Source of the DNA: Ramlibacter pallidus
GTDB lineage: Bacteria > Pseudomonadota > Gammaproteobacteria > Burkholderiales > Burkholderiaceae_C
Direction of reading: 5' to 3'
Length of the DNA: 64,000 nt
Assembly: GCF_015070875.1 (NCBI RefSeq)
Contig: NZ_JADDIV010000004.1
Coordinates: 186,001 to 250,000, forward strand
Positions 40,329 through 49,896 of the stretch are shown in pieces (positions within the stretch are counted from its first letter, which is position 1; each line of letters begins with the position of its first letter). Below the pieces are notes generated by a model. The model was not told the DNA's origin and made no database searches. It was given only the letters and a program-made list of their open reading frames with translations. The translations under genes and the position numbers were made by a program.

Positions 40329-40532
40329 TTACTTCTTGGCAGCCTTGTTGCCGAGGTAGCCGCCGCCGATGGCACCGGCGATGGCACCCGGGGTGCCCAG
40401 CACGGCGTCACCGATGACGCCACCCACCACGGCGCCACCCACGGTGCCGACGGTCGTACGGTCCATCGTGGCGCAGCCACCCAGGCCCAGGAGGGAAACG
40501 GCGGCCACGGCCGCAGCGAGATACTTCTTCAT
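40329..40532 (-). CDS. Glycine-zipper lipoprotein (67 aa)
   Basis: Lipobox LLGLGGC, then a glycine zipper (GTVGGAVVGGVIGDAVLGTPGAIAGAIGGGYLG). Resembles OsmB/YMGG-type small outer-membrane lipoproteins. GAAGGTGATCCC upstream serves as ribosome binding site. Confidence 0.85.
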   Translation of the reverse strand: MKKYLAAAVAAVSLLGLGGCATMDRTTVGTVGGAVVGGVIGDAVLGTPGAIAGAIGGGYLGNKAAKK

Positions 40533-40780
40533 GGGATCACCTTCCAAATCGATTCATTTCGCAGCCGCTGGAGGCGCGGCCAACCTGTGAAGACGACTGT
40601 AGGCAGCGGGGCTTTTCGGAACTGTAGGAACAACTTGACTGGGACTGTCGTCGGGTCGCAGGACTCCTTGCAGGTGGATGGAGGGCGGCTGAGGCATGGG
40701 GAGCGTGCCGGATGGCCCGCAGAGCCGTTGCACCTCACCGTGCTGGGCATTCAGGGCACGCGTGCGTCCTTCCCCCGCAG

Positions 40781-41150
40781 GCGGGAATCCAGGGGCCCGC
40801 ACCAGGCGCGAAGCGCTCCAGCCGCACCGCGTCGCGCCAGGCGGCGGGCGGTGCCGGCCCGCAGTCAGGGGCCTCGGCTGGAAGGCTGTTCCCGGCGGCG
40901 AAGCAGTGCTACGAGAGCGCGTAGCGCGTATCGAGCGCTGCGACTGTGCACTGATTTCCGGGCTTCTGTTTGAACGGAGAGTTTGCCGCGCGCGGCAAAC
41001 TCGGAAGTGAGTTAGGCCGGATCGTCGCCGGGGACAGCTTTCCAGCGCACCCGGAATGAGCGACAGCGAGTGCAGGGCGAGGCACCGCGGGACGGCACCG
41101 CCCGCCGCCTGGCGCGACGCCCCCGAATGCGGATGCCTTGGATTCCCGCT
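40781..41150. repeat. Large imperfect inverted repeat (about 120-bp arms)
   Basis: Left arm 40781-40898 and right arm 41025-41150 share, in inverted order, GCGGGAATCCA, a 25-bp block GTCGCGCCAGGCGGCGG...GCCG and GCTGGAAGGCTGTTCCCGGCG with few mismatches. The arms enclose about 125 bp. The outer ends are the dispersed GCGGGAAT palindrome. May be a non-autonomous (MITE-like) element or a pair of oppositely inserted repeat units. Confidence 0.7.
40979..41002. repeat. Perfect 24-bp palindrome
   Basis: GAGTTTGCCGCG followed directly by its complement CGCGGCAAACTC, in the centre of the large inverted repeat. Could be an operator-like or hairpin element; there is no T-run. Confidence 0.75.
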
Positions 41151-41204
41151 TCGCGGGAATGACGCTCAAGAGAGCGGCGGTCACCGCGATGACGCACGCC
41201 GGCG

Positions 41205-42515
41205 TCAGAGCGGCCGGCTGCGTGCCAGCGGGGGATTGCGCGCGAAGTAGCGCTCGATGCCGCGCACCAGGGCGTGGGCCAGCTGCTCCTGGTACTCCGC
41301 GCTGCGCAGCTTCATCTCTTCCTCGGGGTTGCTGATGAAGGCCGTCTCAACCAGCACGCTCGGAATGTCGGGTGCCTTGAGCACGGCGAAGCCGGCCTGC
41401 TCCACCTGCGCCTTGTGCAGCCGGCCGACGCCGCCGATCTCGCCGAGCAGTGCGTTCCCGAGCTTGAGGCTGTCGTTGATCTGGGCGGTGGTGCTCATGT
41501 CCAGCATCGCGCGCATCACGTGCTGGTCCTGCGTCTTGATGTTGATGCCGCCGATCAGGTCCGCCCGGTTCTCCTTCTCCGCCATCCAGCGCGCCGCGGT
41601 GCTCGATGCGCCGTTCTGCGACAGCGCGAAGACGCTGGCGCCGCGCGCCGTCGGCGTGATGAAGGCGTCCGCATGGATGCTGACGAACAGGTCGGCCTGC
41701 ACGCGCCGCGCCTTCTCCACCCGGACGTGCAGCGGCACGAAGAAGTCCGCGTCGCGCGTGAGGAAGGCGCGCATCGGGTTGCCCTTGATCGTCATCCCGT
41801 TGATGCGGTCGCGCAGCAGGTGGGCGATGCGCAGCACGACGTCCTTCTCGCGCGTGCCGTTCGGACCAACGGCGCCGGGGTCTTCGCCCCCGTGGCCGGG
41901 GTCCAGCGCCACGATGATGAGCCGGTCGGTCTTGGCGGGGGCCGCCGGGCGCGCGACCTCCGCGGCGTGCGCGCCGCGGCCCGGCCGTTGCGTCTGCGCG
42001 ATCAGGTCGCCCAGGGGGTCCGGCTCCGGCACCGAGGGCAGGGCCGGCGCGGCGTTCTTCTCCTTCAGCCGCTCGGCGATCAGGGCTTCGAGCGGGTCGA
42101 CCGCCTTGGGCGGGAAGAAGTCGACCACCAGCCGGTGCTTGTAGGCGGCGACCGGCGGCAGCTGGAACAGCTGCGGCAGCGTGGGCTGCTTCAGTTCGAC
42201 CTGCAGCCGCACGGTGCCCGGCAGCGGCTGCAGCAGCTTGATCCCCGCGATGTAGGGGTCGTCGGCATGCACCTTCGCCACCAGCTCGCGCAGGCCGGGG
42301 TCGAGCGTCAGGCCGTCGATGTCCAGCGCCACCTGCCGCGGCGAGCTGGCCATGCGGCTGGTGAGCAGGCCGTCGGATTCGATGGTCAGGCGGGTGTATT
42401 CCGGCGCCGGCCACAGGCGCACGGCGACCACGGTGGCGCCGCGCACGATCTGGTGCGCGCCCAGCAGCAGCACGATGCTGCCGGCCTGCAGGAGCCCGCG
42501 CCGCTTCAGACGCAT
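41205..42515 (-). CDS. amiC: N-acetylmuramoyl-L-alanine amidase (AmiC type)
   Basis: 436 residues. Export signal with twin Arg-like start (RLKRRGLLQAGSIVLLLG), AMIN domain about 30-125, then Amidase_3: zinc ligands in LDPGHGGEDPGAVG, the Glu after GTREKD, SIHADAF, and catalytic VETAFISNPEEE. Splits septal peptidoglycan during cell separation. Start overlaps tsaE by 10 nt. Confidence 0.95.
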   Translation of the reverse strand: MRLKRRGLLQAGSIVLLLGAHQIVRGATVVAVRLWPAPEYTRLTIESDGLLTSRMASSPRQVALDIDGLTLDPGLRELVAKVHADDPYIAGIKLLQPLPGTVRLQVELKQPTLPQLFQLPPVAAYKHRLVVDFFPPKAVDPLEALIAERLKEKNAAPALPSVPEPDPLGDLIAQTQRPGRGAHAAEVARPAAPAKTDRLIIVALDPGHGGEDPGAVGPNGTREKDVVLRIAHLLRDRINGMTIKGNPMRAFLTRDADFFVPLHVRVEKARRVQADLFVSIHADAFITPTARGASVFALSQNGASSTAARWMAEKENRADLIGGINIKTQDQHVMRAMLDMSTTAQINDSLKLGNALLGEIGGVGRLHKAQVEQAGFAVLKAPDIPSVLVETAFISNPEEEMKLRSAEYQEQLAHALVRGIERYFARNPPLARSRPL

Positions 42516-42952
42516 GCCAGCAGCTCCTGCCCGCGCGGCGTGCGGGCCTGCACGCCGACTTCGCGCGCGTCGCCGTCGCCCACCGCCAGGTGGATGTCGA
42601 GGTCGGCCACGGGCAGCAGCGCACCTGCGTTGCCGGGCCACTCCGCCAGCTTCAGTCCGGGGCCGGCGAAGATGTCGCGAAAGCCGGCGTCCTCCCACTC
42701 GCGCGGGTCGTCGAAGCGGTAGAAGTCGAAGTGCCACGCGTCCAGGCCGGGCAGCGCATAGGGCTCTACCACGGCGTACGTCGGCGACTTGATGCGGCCT
42801 TCGGCGCCCAGCGCGCGCAGCAGGTGGCGCACCAGCGTGGTCTTGCCCGCGCCCAGGTCGCCATGCAGCGCGATGAACGCGTCCTTCACCGCAGGATGTC
42901 CGGCGAGGCGCTGCGCGAAGGCGCGCGTGTCCTCTTCGCCCTTCCACAGCAT
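42506..42952 (-). CDS. tsaE: tRNA t6A biosynthesis ATPase TsaE
   Basis: 148 residues. P-loop GDLGAGKTTLVRHLL (K37), SPTYAVVEPYA, HFDFYRFDDPREWEDAGFRDIF and LAEWPGNAGALLP are TsaE blocks. Needed with TsaB/C/D for t6A37. Divergent from queG with only about 30 bp between starts. Confidence 0.95.
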   Translation of the reverse strand: MLWKGEEDTRAFAQRLAGHPAVKDAFIALHGDLGAGKTTLVRHLLRALGAEGRIKSPTYAVVEPYALPGLDAWHFDFYRFDDPREWEDAGFRDIFAGPGLKLAEWPGNAGALLPVADLDIHLAVGDGDAREVGVQARTPRGQELLACV

Positions 42953-42982
42953 GGGCCGCGGGGCGCTTCCTACAATCTGCGG

Positions 42983-44080
42983 GTGCAGTTCGACGGCGGT
43001 CAGGGCGAGGTTCCTTTCGATGTGGCGCAGGTCCGCGGGTGGGCGCGCGAGCTCGGATTCTCCCAAATCGGCGTGGCCGGCGTCGACCTTTCGAGCGCGG
43101 AACCCGGTTTGCTTGCGTGGCTTGCCAACGGTTTCCATGGCTCGATGGCGTACATGGAAAACCATGGCGTGCGCCGTGCACGCCCGGCGGAACTGGTGCC
43201 GGGCACGACAAGCGTGATTACCGCACGCATGGATTACCTGCCGGCGACACCGGAGGGCTGGCAGGCGATCGAGTTCGCGCGATTGCAAAGTTCCGGTGAA
43301 GCCATCGTGTCGCTCTACGCGCGGGGCCGCGATTACCACAAGGTGATGCGCGCGCGGCTGCAGAAGCTGGCCGACCGCGTGGCCGCCGCGGTGGGCCCTT
43401 TCGGGCACCGCGTCTTCACCGACTCCGCGCCGGTGCTGGAGGTGGAACTCGCCGCGCGCAGCGGCCAGGGGTGGCGCGGTCGGCACACGCTGGTGCTCCA
43501 CCGCGAAGGCGGCTCCATGTTCTTCCTGGGCGAGATCTACGTCGACCTCGCGCTGCCGCCGACCGCGCCGGTCGGCGACCATTGCGGCAGTTGCAGCGCC
43601 TGCCTGGACGTCTGCCCGACCGGCGCGATCGTGGCGCCGTACCGGCTGGATGCGCGCCGCTGCATCTCGTACCTCACGATCGAGCACGCCGGCCCGATCC
43701 CGGTCGAACTGCGGCCCCTCATGGGCAACCGCATCTACGGCTGCGACGACTGCCAGCTGGTGTGCCCCTGGAACAAGTTCGCGCAGCCGGCGCTGGTGGC
43801 GGACTTCGCGCCGCGCCCTTTCCTCGTCGGGCAGCCCCTCGTGGCGCTGTTCTCCTGGACCGAGGAGGAGTTCCTGCGCCGCACCGAGGGCAGCCCGATC
43901 CGGCGCATCGGCCACGAGCGCTGGCTGCGCAATATCGCGGTGGCCATGGGCAACGCGCTGCGGCGTGGGGTCGACGACGGCATCCGCGACGCGCTCGCGG
44001 CGCGCCGGGACCATCCGAGCGCGCTCGTCCGCGAGCACGTCGAATGGGCGCTAGCCCAGGACGGCGCGCAGCACGCCTAG
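42983..44080 (+). CDS. queG: Epoxyqueuosine reductase
   Basis: 365 residues from GTG at 42983. HGSMAYMENHGVRRARPAELVPGTTSVI, then two 4Fe-4S motifs CGSCSACLDVCPTGAI and CDDCQLVCPWN. Cobalamin-dependent last step of queuosine synthesis. The GTG start is the first usable codon after tsaE's divergent ATG. Converges on the AEC transporter with 30-nt overlap. Confidence 0.94.
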   Translation: MQFDGGQGEVPFDVAQVRGWARELGFSQIGVAGVDLSSAEPGLLAWLANGFHGSMAYMENHGVRRARPAELVPGTTSVITARMDYLPATPEGWQAIEFARLQSSGEAIVSLYARGRDYHKVMRARLQKLADRVAAAVGPFGHRVFTDSAPVLEVELAARSGQGWRGRHTLVLHREGGSMFFLGEIYVDLALPPTAPVGDHCGSCSACLDVCPTGAIVAPYRLDARRCISYLTIEHAGPIPVELRPLMGNRIYGCDDCQLVCPWNKFAQPALVADFAPRPFLVGQPLVALFSWTEEEFLRRTEGSPIRRIGHERWLRNIAVAMGNALRRGVDDGIRDALAARRDHPSALVREHVEWALAQDGAQHA

Positions 44081-44968
44081 CGCGAACGGCAGGCTGGCCA
44101 GGCCGAGCAGGGTGGACAGCGTGACGAGGCCGGCGACGTACGGGCCGTTGTAGCCCATGCGCGCGGCCAGCACGTAGCAGCTGGACGCGGTGGGCAGGGC
44201 GGAGAACGCGAGCAGCACCGCGGCCTGCGCCGGTGGCAGCCGCAGCGCCCAGGCCAGCCCCAGCGCCACGAGCGGCAGCAGGAGGTGGCGGATCGTGAGC
44301 AGCGAGACGGTCAGCGCCTTCTGCTGGGCGAGGTGTGCCAGCTGCATGCCGGCGCCGGCCGCCATCAGCCCGAGCGGCAGCGAGGCGCCGCCCACGCGCG
44401 AGACGGTCGTCTCCAGCCAGGGCGGGATGCGGAAGCCGGCGAAGTTGGCGGCGAGCCCCAGCGCCGTGGCGATGATCAGCGGGTTGCGCACCAGCGCCCG
44501 CACGAAGCCGGTGTTGGAGTGGCGGGCCATCGGCCACACCGCGCCCACGTTGAACAGCGGCACGCAGACGCCGATCAGCACCGCGATCAGCAGCAGGCCC
44601 TCAGGGCCGGCCAGCCGCTCGGACAGGGCCAGGGCGATGTAGGAATTGAAGCGGAAGGCCACCTGCGCGGCGCCGGCGTGCTCGCGGGCATCGATGCGGC
44701 CGCGCAGCCCCGGCAGGTGCGGCACCGCGTAGGCCAGCGCGATGCCGGCGATCCCGAGCAGCAGGCCCGCCGCGATCAGGCTGGAGGCGGCACCGAGGTC
44801 CAGCGGGCTGCGCACGATCGACTGGAACAGCAGCACCGGGAACAGGAAGAAGTACACCAGGCTCTCGACCTGCTCCCAGACGGGGCGTCCCAGCGCGGTG
44901 TAGCGGCAGACCAGGTAGCCCAGGAGGATCAGCGCGAAGTCGGGGAGCAGCAGCTGCAGGAAATTCAC
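44051..44968 (-). CDS. AEC-family permease
   Basis: 305 residues from GTG. About ten membrane helices in two five-helix halves, e.g. LLPDFALILLGYLVCRYTAL and the internal FRFNSYIALALSERL; C-terminal SALPTASSCYVLAARMGYNG is typical of auxin-efflux-carrier family (organic acid/malonate transport). Substrate unknown. Confidence 0.87.
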   Translation of the reverse strand: MNFLQLLLPDFALILLGYLVCRYTALGRPVWEQVESLVYFFLFPVLLFQSIVRSPLDLGAASSLIAAGLLLGIAGIALAYAVPHLPGLRGRIDAREHAGAAQVAFRFNSYIALALSERLAGPEGLLLIAVLIGVCVPLFNVGAVWPMARHSNTGFVRALVRNPLIIATALGLAANFAGFRIPPWLETTVSRVGGASLPLGLMAAGAGMQLAHLAQQKALTVSLLTIRHLLLPLVALGLAWALRLPPAQAAVLLAFSALPTASSCYVLAARMGYNGPYVAGLVTLSTLLGLASLPFALGVLRAVLG

Positions 44969-45098
44969 CGGCGCGAGGATAGCCCAGGGTTGGTGCACGG
45001 ATCGGGGCTTACCCTGACTGCAAGGCCCTGCAAGGTGCCCTTCATGTTTCGCACTTACCATTCCGGTTTCGCATGCCTACGAACAAGGAGTGACTCGA

Positions 45099-46070
45099 AT
45101 GAAACGTCGTGTGTGGATCGCCCTCGCCGCCACTGCCGCCGCTGCCGTGGCCGCCCCCGTGCTGGCGCAGGGCTACCCCAACAAGGTGGTGAAGCTGCAG
45201 GTGCCGTTCGCGCCGGGTGGCACCACGGACATCATCGCGCGCGTGATCAGCGAGCCGCTCGGCAAGGCCCTGGGCCAGAACGTGATCGTGGAGAACAAGG
45301 CGGGCGGCGGCGGCGTGGTGGGCGCGACCGAGACCGTGCGCGCGGCACCGGACGGCTATTCGCTGGGCGTGGCGACCGTTTCGACCACCGCGGCCAACCC
45401 GGCGATCAACCCGAAGATCCCGTACAACCCGACGACCGACTTCACGCCGATCATCAACATCGCCGCGACGCCGAACATCATCGCGGTGCATCCCAGCTTC
45501 CCCGCCAAGGACTACAAGGGCTTCGTCGCCGAACTGAAGCGCAACCCGGGCAAGTACTCCTATTCCTCCTCGGGCACGGGCGGCATCGGCCACCTGCAGA
45601 TGGAGCTGTACAAGAGCCTGTCGGGCACCTTCGTCACGCACATCCCGTACCGCGGCGCCGGCCCGGCGCTGAACGACACCGTCGCCGGCCAGGTGCCGAT
45701 GATCTTCGACAACCTGCCCTCGGCGCTGCCCTTCATCAAGGACGGCCGCCTGGTGCCGATCGTCGTCGCCGCCCCGCAGCGCCTGAAGGAACTGCCGAAC
45801 GTGCCGACCTTCAAGGAAGTGGGGCTGGAGCCGGTGAACCGCATGGCCTACTACGGCATCCTCGGCCCCAAGGGCCTGCCGAAGGAAGTCGTCGACAAGG
45901 TGCACGCCGCCACCGTCAAGGCGCTGCAGGAGCCGGCCGTGCGCAAGCGCATCGAGGACACCGGCTCGATCATCATCGGCAACACGCCGGACCAGTTCGC
46001 GCAGCAGATCCGCGCCGAGTTCGACGTGTACAAGAAGGTCGTCGAAACGTCCAAGCTGAAGCTGGATTGA
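45099..46070 (+). CDS. Bug/TctC-family periplasmic binding protein
   Basis: 323 residues. Signal peptide [24 protein letters not shown], then [25 protein letters not shown] and [38 protein letters not shown], the family hallmark. Binds a small carboxylate for a tripartite tricarboxylate transporter; no TctA/B nearby, as common for these orphan proteins in Burkholderiales. AAGGAG 8 nt before ATG fixes the start. Confidence 0.95.
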   Translation: MKRRVWIALAATAAAAVAAPVLAQGYPNKVVKLQVPFAPGGTTDIIARVISEPLGKALGQNVIVENKAGGGGVVGATETVRAAPDGYSLGVATVSTTAANPAINPKIPYNPTTDFTPIINIAATPNIIAVHPSFPAKDYKGFVAELKRNPGKYSYSSSGTGGIGHLQMELYKSLSGTFVTHIPYRGAGPALNDTVAGQVPMIFDNLPSALPFIKDGRLVPIVVAAPQRLKELPNVPTFKEVGLEPVNRMAYYGILGPKGLPKEVVDKVHAATVKALQEPAVRKRIEDTGSIIIGNTPDQFAQQIRAEFDVYKKVVETSKLKLD

Positions 46071-46948
46071 GCGAGGCGGTCGACACCTTCATCGACGCGC
46101 TCTGGCTCGAGGAGGGCTTGTCGCGCAACACGCTGGCCGCGTACCGGCGCGACCTGGAGCTGTACGAAAGGTGGCTGTCGCAGCGCGGCAGCCGCCTGCC
46201 GGCCACCACCGAGGCCGACCTGCACGGCTACTTCGCGGCCCGGCACGCCGACAGCAAGGCGACCTCGGCCAATCGCCGCCTCACCGTCTTCAAGCGCTAC
46301 TTCCGCTGGGCACTGCGCGAGCGCCTGGTCGATGCCGACCCGACGCTGCGCCTGCAATCCGCCCGGCAGCCGCTGCGCGTGCCCAAGACGCTCACCGAGA
46401 CGCAGGTCGAGGCGCTGCTGGACGCGCCCGACGTGGACACGCCGCTCGGCCTGCGCGACCGCACGATGCTGGAGCTGATGTACGCCAGCGGGCTGCGCGT
46501 GAGCGAGCTGGTCACCCTCAAGACCTTCCAGGTCGGCATGAACGAAGGCGTGCTGCGCGTGATGGGAAAGGGCAGCAAGGAACGCCTGGTCCCGTTCGGG
46601 CAGGTGGCGCGGGACTGGATCCTGCGCTACCTGGCCGAAGCGCGCGCGGCGATCCTGGCGGGACAGCAGACCGACGACCTGTTCGTCACCGCCCGCGGCC
46701 ACGGCATGACTCGCGCCATGTTCTGGGTGCTGGTCAAGAAGCACGCGCGGGCCGCCGGCATCACGGCTCCGCTGTCGCCGCACACGCTGCGGCATGCCTT
46801 CGCCACCCACCTGCTCAACCATGGGGCGGACCTGCGGGCGGTGCAGATGCTGCTGGGCCACGCGGACATCTCCACCACCACGATCTACACCCACGTCGCG
46901 CGCGAGAGGCTCAAGCTGCTGCACGCGCAGCACCATCCGCGGGGCTGA
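46067..46948 (+). CDS. xerD: Site-specific recombinase XerD
   Basis: 293 residues from TTG that overlaps the stop of the preceding gene. SAM-like N-domain and catalytic R (ASGLRVSE), K ([10 protein letters not shown]), HxxR ([14 protein letters not shown]), H (LGHADIS) and Tyr (TTIYTHV). Resolves chromosome dimers at dif. Lacks the integron-specific insert, so it is distinct from intI. Confidence 0.93.
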   Translation: MSEAVDTFIDALWLEEGLSRNTLAAYRRDLELYERWLSQRGSRLPATTEADLHGYFAARHADSKATSANRRLTVFKRYFRWALRERLVDADPTLRLQSARQPLRVPKTLTETQVEALLDAPDVDTPLGLRDRTMLELMYASGLRVSELVTLKTFQVGMNEGVLRVMGKGSKERLVPFGQVARDWILRYLAEARAAILAGQQTDDLFVTARGHGMTRAMFWVLVKKHARAAGITAPLSPHTLRHAFATHLLNHGADLRAVQMLLGHADISTTTIYTHVARERLKLLHAQHHPRG

Positions 46949-47115
46949 GCGCGGGAAAGAGCGTCCGCCCGCGGGGGTGTTCCGAGGGCGCCGGAGCCCG
47001 GAAACGGCGAACGCGGTACACTGGCGCTCCCTCTGATTCCGTCCCCCCTTCGTGCCCGGGGGCGGCGAGTCCAGCTCCGTCAGCCTGCAAGCGCACCATC
47101 CCCGCGGAGGCGCGC

Positions 47116-47376
47116 ATGCATTCGGAAGACAACAACTCCCTGTTCGCGGCCTGGTCCGAGGCCGAGCGCCAGGCCCGGGAGGCGGAGCGCCAGCTGTACG
47201 AGCTGATCCTGACGCAGGAAGGCCGGCCCGCCGGCCGCCAGGACGTGGAGCGCGTGCGCAGCCTGCGGGAGCGCGCTTCGGAGCTCATGACGGAGATGCT
47301 GGCCGGCATCCGTGCCGAAGCCCAGCTGCACAACGCGCCGCGCCCCGAATCCCCGCCCGGGGTGCGTGCTTCCTGA
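47116..47376 (+). CDS. Coiled-coil hypothetical protein (86 aa)
   Basis: MHSEDNNSLFAAWSEAERQAREAERQLYELIL followed by VERVRSLRERASELMTEML is helical and charged; the tail is Pro-rich. GGAGG 9 nt upstream. No family recognised. Confidence 0.7.
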   Translation: MHSEDNNSLFAAWSEAERQAREAERQLYELILTQEGRPAGRQDVERVRSLRERASELMTEMLAGIRAEAQLHNAPRPESPPGVRAS

Positions 47377-47528
47377 GCGGCGCCACCCGCTCTCCCCGCG
47401 GCGCTCCCAGGCGCCGGCGTGACCCGGGCGCCGCCCGGCTCCCCTTCGCGTGCTGCGCGGCCCCCGCGCCGCGGCACGCCCGTTTCCCATTGTCCGGCGT
47501 GGCCGGACCCCGTTGAAAGGATGGACCC

Positions 47529-47795
47529 ATGGCCAAGGAAGAACTGATCGAAATGCGCGGCCGCGTCGAGGAAGTGCTGCCCGACTCGCGCTTCAAGGTG
47601 GTGCTCGAGAACGGGCACTCGCTCGTCGCTTACAGCGGCGGCAAGATGCGCAAGCACCGCATCCGCGTGATCGCCGGCGACGACGTGACGCTGGAGCTCT
47701 CGCCCTACGACCTGAACAAGGGACGCATCATGTTCCGCCACCTGCCCGAGCGCAGGGGCCCGGCGCCGGCCCGCCCGGCGGTGCGCCGGCGCTGA
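47529..47795 (+). CDS. infA: Translation initiation factor IF-1, extended
   Basis: 88 residues: S1/OB-fold core [61 protein letters not shown] as in IF-1, with a basic tail [18 protein letters not shown] beyond the usual 72. Not in a ribosomal operon, so probably the second infA copy seen in Burkholderiales. AAAGG ribosome binding site. Confidence 0.92.
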   Translation: MAKEELIEMRGRVEEVLPDSRFKVVLENGHSLVAYSGGKMRKHRIRVIAGDDVTLELSPYDLNKGRIMFRHLPERRGPAPARPAVRRR

Positions 47796-47808
47796 TGGGG
47801 TCCAGGCC

Positions 47809-48708
47809 ATGAACGCAGTAGCGCCCATGCGGCTGCGCTACGAGGTGGAGCTGCCCTACCAGGTGCAGGTCACCGGCGCGGACTTCATCTTCAACATCCA
47901 GGCGGCCCGCACGCCGCAGCAGATGGTGGTGGAGGAGAACCTGTTCGTCAGCCAGCAGGTTCCCCTGCAGGAGTACACGGACCCGGCCAGCGGCGGCCGC
48001 TTCCTGCGACTGCGGGCGTTCGACGGCGAACTGACGGTGCGGTACCAGGCCACGGTCGACATCGTGCATCGCCTGGACGACCCGCAGATGATCGCCGAGA
48101 CCTGGGTGCGGGACCTGCCGGGCGCCGTGCTGCCGTACCTGTACCCCAGCCGCTACTGCGAGTCGGACGTGCTGAATTCCTTCGCGATGACCCAGTTCGG
48201 CACGCTCTGGCAGGGCTACGGCCGCGTGCAGGCCATCTGCGAGTGGGTGCAGCGCCACGTGTCCTTCGTGTCGGGGAGTTCGTGGGGGACCACCAGCGCG
48301 ACCCACACGCTGCAGAGCCGCCAGGGGGTCTGCCGCGACTTCGCCCACCTGATGATCGCGCTGTGCCGCGCGGTGAACATCCCGGCGCGCTTCACGACGG
48401 GGCTGGACTACGGCGCCGACCCCGCGCTCGGTCCGCCCGACTTCCACGCCTACGTGGAGGCCTTCGTCGGCGGCCGCTGGTACATGTTCGATCCGTCCGG
48501 GACGGCGATCCCGATGGGCTTCGTGCGGCTGACGTCGGGCCGCGACGCGGCGGATTCCGCCTTCGCTTCGATCTTCGGTGCCGTGCAGGCGATGACGCAG
48601 CGCCTGTCGATCACGGCCGTGCCGGGCAGCGACGGCGTGCTGCGAGAGCCCGTGCGCACCTGGCAGGCGCTGTCGACCGACAGCGCCGTGCAGCCCGCCG
48701 CCGGCTGA
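47809..48708 (+). CDS. Transglutaminase-like protein (299 aa)
   Basis: Catalytic triad C175 (RQGVCRDFAHLMIALCRA), H213 (DFHAYVEAF) and D228 (YMFDPSG). N-terminal beta-rich domain as in bacterial transglutaminase-like proteins. No signal peptide. Probably a cytoplasmic amidase or peptidase; target unknown. Confidence 0.88.
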   Translation: MNAVAPMRLRYEVELPYQVQVTGADFIFNIQAARTPQQMVVEENLFVSQQVPLQEYTDPASGGRFLRLRAFDGELTVRYQATVDIVHRLDDPQMIAETWVRDLPGAVLPYLYPSRYCESDVLNSFAMTQFGTLWQGYGRVQAICEWVQRHVSFVSGSSWGTTSATHTLQSRQGVCRDFAHLMIALCRAVNIPARFTTGLDYGADPALGPPDFHAYVEAFVGGRWYMFDPSGTAIPMGFVRLTSGRDAADSAFASIFGAVQAMTQRLSITAVPGSDGVLREPVRTWQALSTDSAVQPAAG

Positions 48709-48720
48709 GCCCGGCGGCCC

Positions 48721-48867
48721 CTACTTCGGTTCCGGCTCGGGCTGGCCCGGCTCCAGCGCGGGGCTGGCCGGCTGCGGCGCGTTCTTGCGTTGCGCCTTCT
48801 CTTCCTTCTTGCGCTTCTTTTCCAGTTCGCGCTGGCGTTTCTCGAAAGAGTAGTTCGGCTTTGGCAT
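48721..48867 (-). CDS. Conserved small basic protein (48 aa)
   Basis: MPKPNYSFEKRQRELEKKRKKEEKAQRKN is followed by a Pro/Glu tail. This type (MPKPNYSFEKRQRE...) is recurrent in Burkholderiales genomes by my recollection. GGAGACCCC upstream is a fair ribosome binding site. Function unknown. Confidence 0.7.
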   Translation of the reverse strand: MPKPNYSFEKRQRELEKKRKKEEKAQRKNAPQPASPALEPGQPEPEPK

Positions 48868-48950
48868 GGGGTCTCCACTTCAAGGGGACCGCACGCCCGG
48901 CGCGCGGCCCATTCTCCACACGGGCGGGACCTGCGCCCCGCCGGCCTGCC

Positions 48951-49166
48951 TCAGGCCGCCACGGGGGTGATGTTCGACGCCTGGTCGCCCTTGGGGCCCT
49001 GCGTGACGCTGAACTGCACGCGGTCATTCTCCATCAGCTTCTTGAATCCCGTGCCCTGGATCTCGCGGAAATGGGCGAACAGGTCCTTGCCGCCGCCGTC
49101 GGGCGTGATGAAGCCGTAGCCCTTGCTGTCGTTGAACCACTTCACGGTACCGGTCTGCACTGTCAT
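48951..49166 (-). CDS. Cold-shock protein (71 aa)
   Basis: Single cold-shock domain with RNP1 KGYGFI and RNP2 [47 protein letters not shown] chaperone. AGGAGAGAT upstream is the ribosome binding site. The upstream region to 49476 has no gene and could hold a long 5' leader. Confidence 0.95.
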   Translation of the reverse strand: MTVQTGTVKWFNDSKGYGFITPDGGGKDLFAHFREIQGTGFKKLMENDRVQFSVTQGPKGDQASNITPVAA

Positions 49167-49476
49167 TCGATCTCTCCTGGGGTCCCGCGCGGCAACACGC
49201 GCGCGCGGTGCAAAACGCCAAGAAGACCATCATCGGGGGATTCGTTCGACGCGTCGCGCCGTGCGGCGGCGAGCGGGGAAGAGAGACCTAAGGAGTGACG
49301 TCTCGAGCACGTCGGGCGAGGGCATGGTAACCCATCGCCCGGGAGGCGGGCGGCACGCTCGCGCGTGCCCTTCGGTGCTACAGTGCCGCAGGTCTGACCC
49401 ATCGGCTCCGAACAGTGCCTCCGAGCCGGGAGCCCGCGCTCGGTCAGTGTGTCAGCGCACCGAAGCAGGAGTGCGC
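49167..49476. other. Intergenic region of 310 bp
   Basis: Lies between the divergent cold-shock and receiver-like genes. It probably contains their promoters and the 5' leader of the cold-shock mRNA; I see no gene and no unambiguous promoter. Confidence 0.6.
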
Positions 49477-49872
49477 ATGAGCCCCAGCACCATCAACATC
49501 GCGGTCCTCCATGCCGATGCGGCGGGCCGCGAATCCCTTTGCGACTTCATCGCCGACCAGGTCGGCTTCCGCGTGGTGGCCGGCGCGGCCCTGGCGCCGC
49601 AGTTCGAAGGGGTCCAGCGTGCCTCACCGGTGCACGTGGTCGTGGTCCACCATGCCGCGGACGCCGACCGGGCGGTGGAGCAGATCGGTTCGGCGCGCGC
49701 GCTGTTGCCCGGCGCCGGGGTGGTCGTGCTGATGGCACAGGATGCGGAAGCCCTGCCGCCGGACCTGGTGCCCCCGGGCGCGGCGTGCATGGAGGAAGAG
49801 CGGGTGCCGGCGGAACTGGTCGGCGCGCTGCGCACGATCGCGATGGGCCGCCGCTACCACCGCCCCGCCTGA
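49477..49872 (+). CDS. Receiver-like protein lacking the phospho-Asp
   Basis: 131 residues. INIAVLHADAAGRESLCDFIADQVGFRVV has the opening of a receiver, but the position of the phospho-acceptor is VHVVVVHHAAD with no Asp in the strand end, and the Lys is missing. A pseudo-receiver is the best guess. Ribosome binding site GCAGGAG. Confidence 0.6.
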   Translation: MSPSTINIAVLHADAAGRESLCDFIADQVGFRVVAGAALAPQFEGVQRASPVHVVVVHHAADADRAVEQIGSARALLPGAGVVVLMAQDAEALPPDLVPPGAACMEEERVPAELVGALRTIAMGRRYHRPA

Positions 49873-49896
49873 GCGCCGCATCGGCGACACTGCGGC

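Larger units (their letters stand above)
40533..41204. other. 672-bp stretch without a gene
   Basis: No credible coding frame. It contains a promoter region for the lipoprotein gene (left), two copies of the ATTCCCGC/GCGGGAAT palindrome, an imperfect inverted repeat and a perfect 24-bp palindrome, listed separately. Confidence 0.75.
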
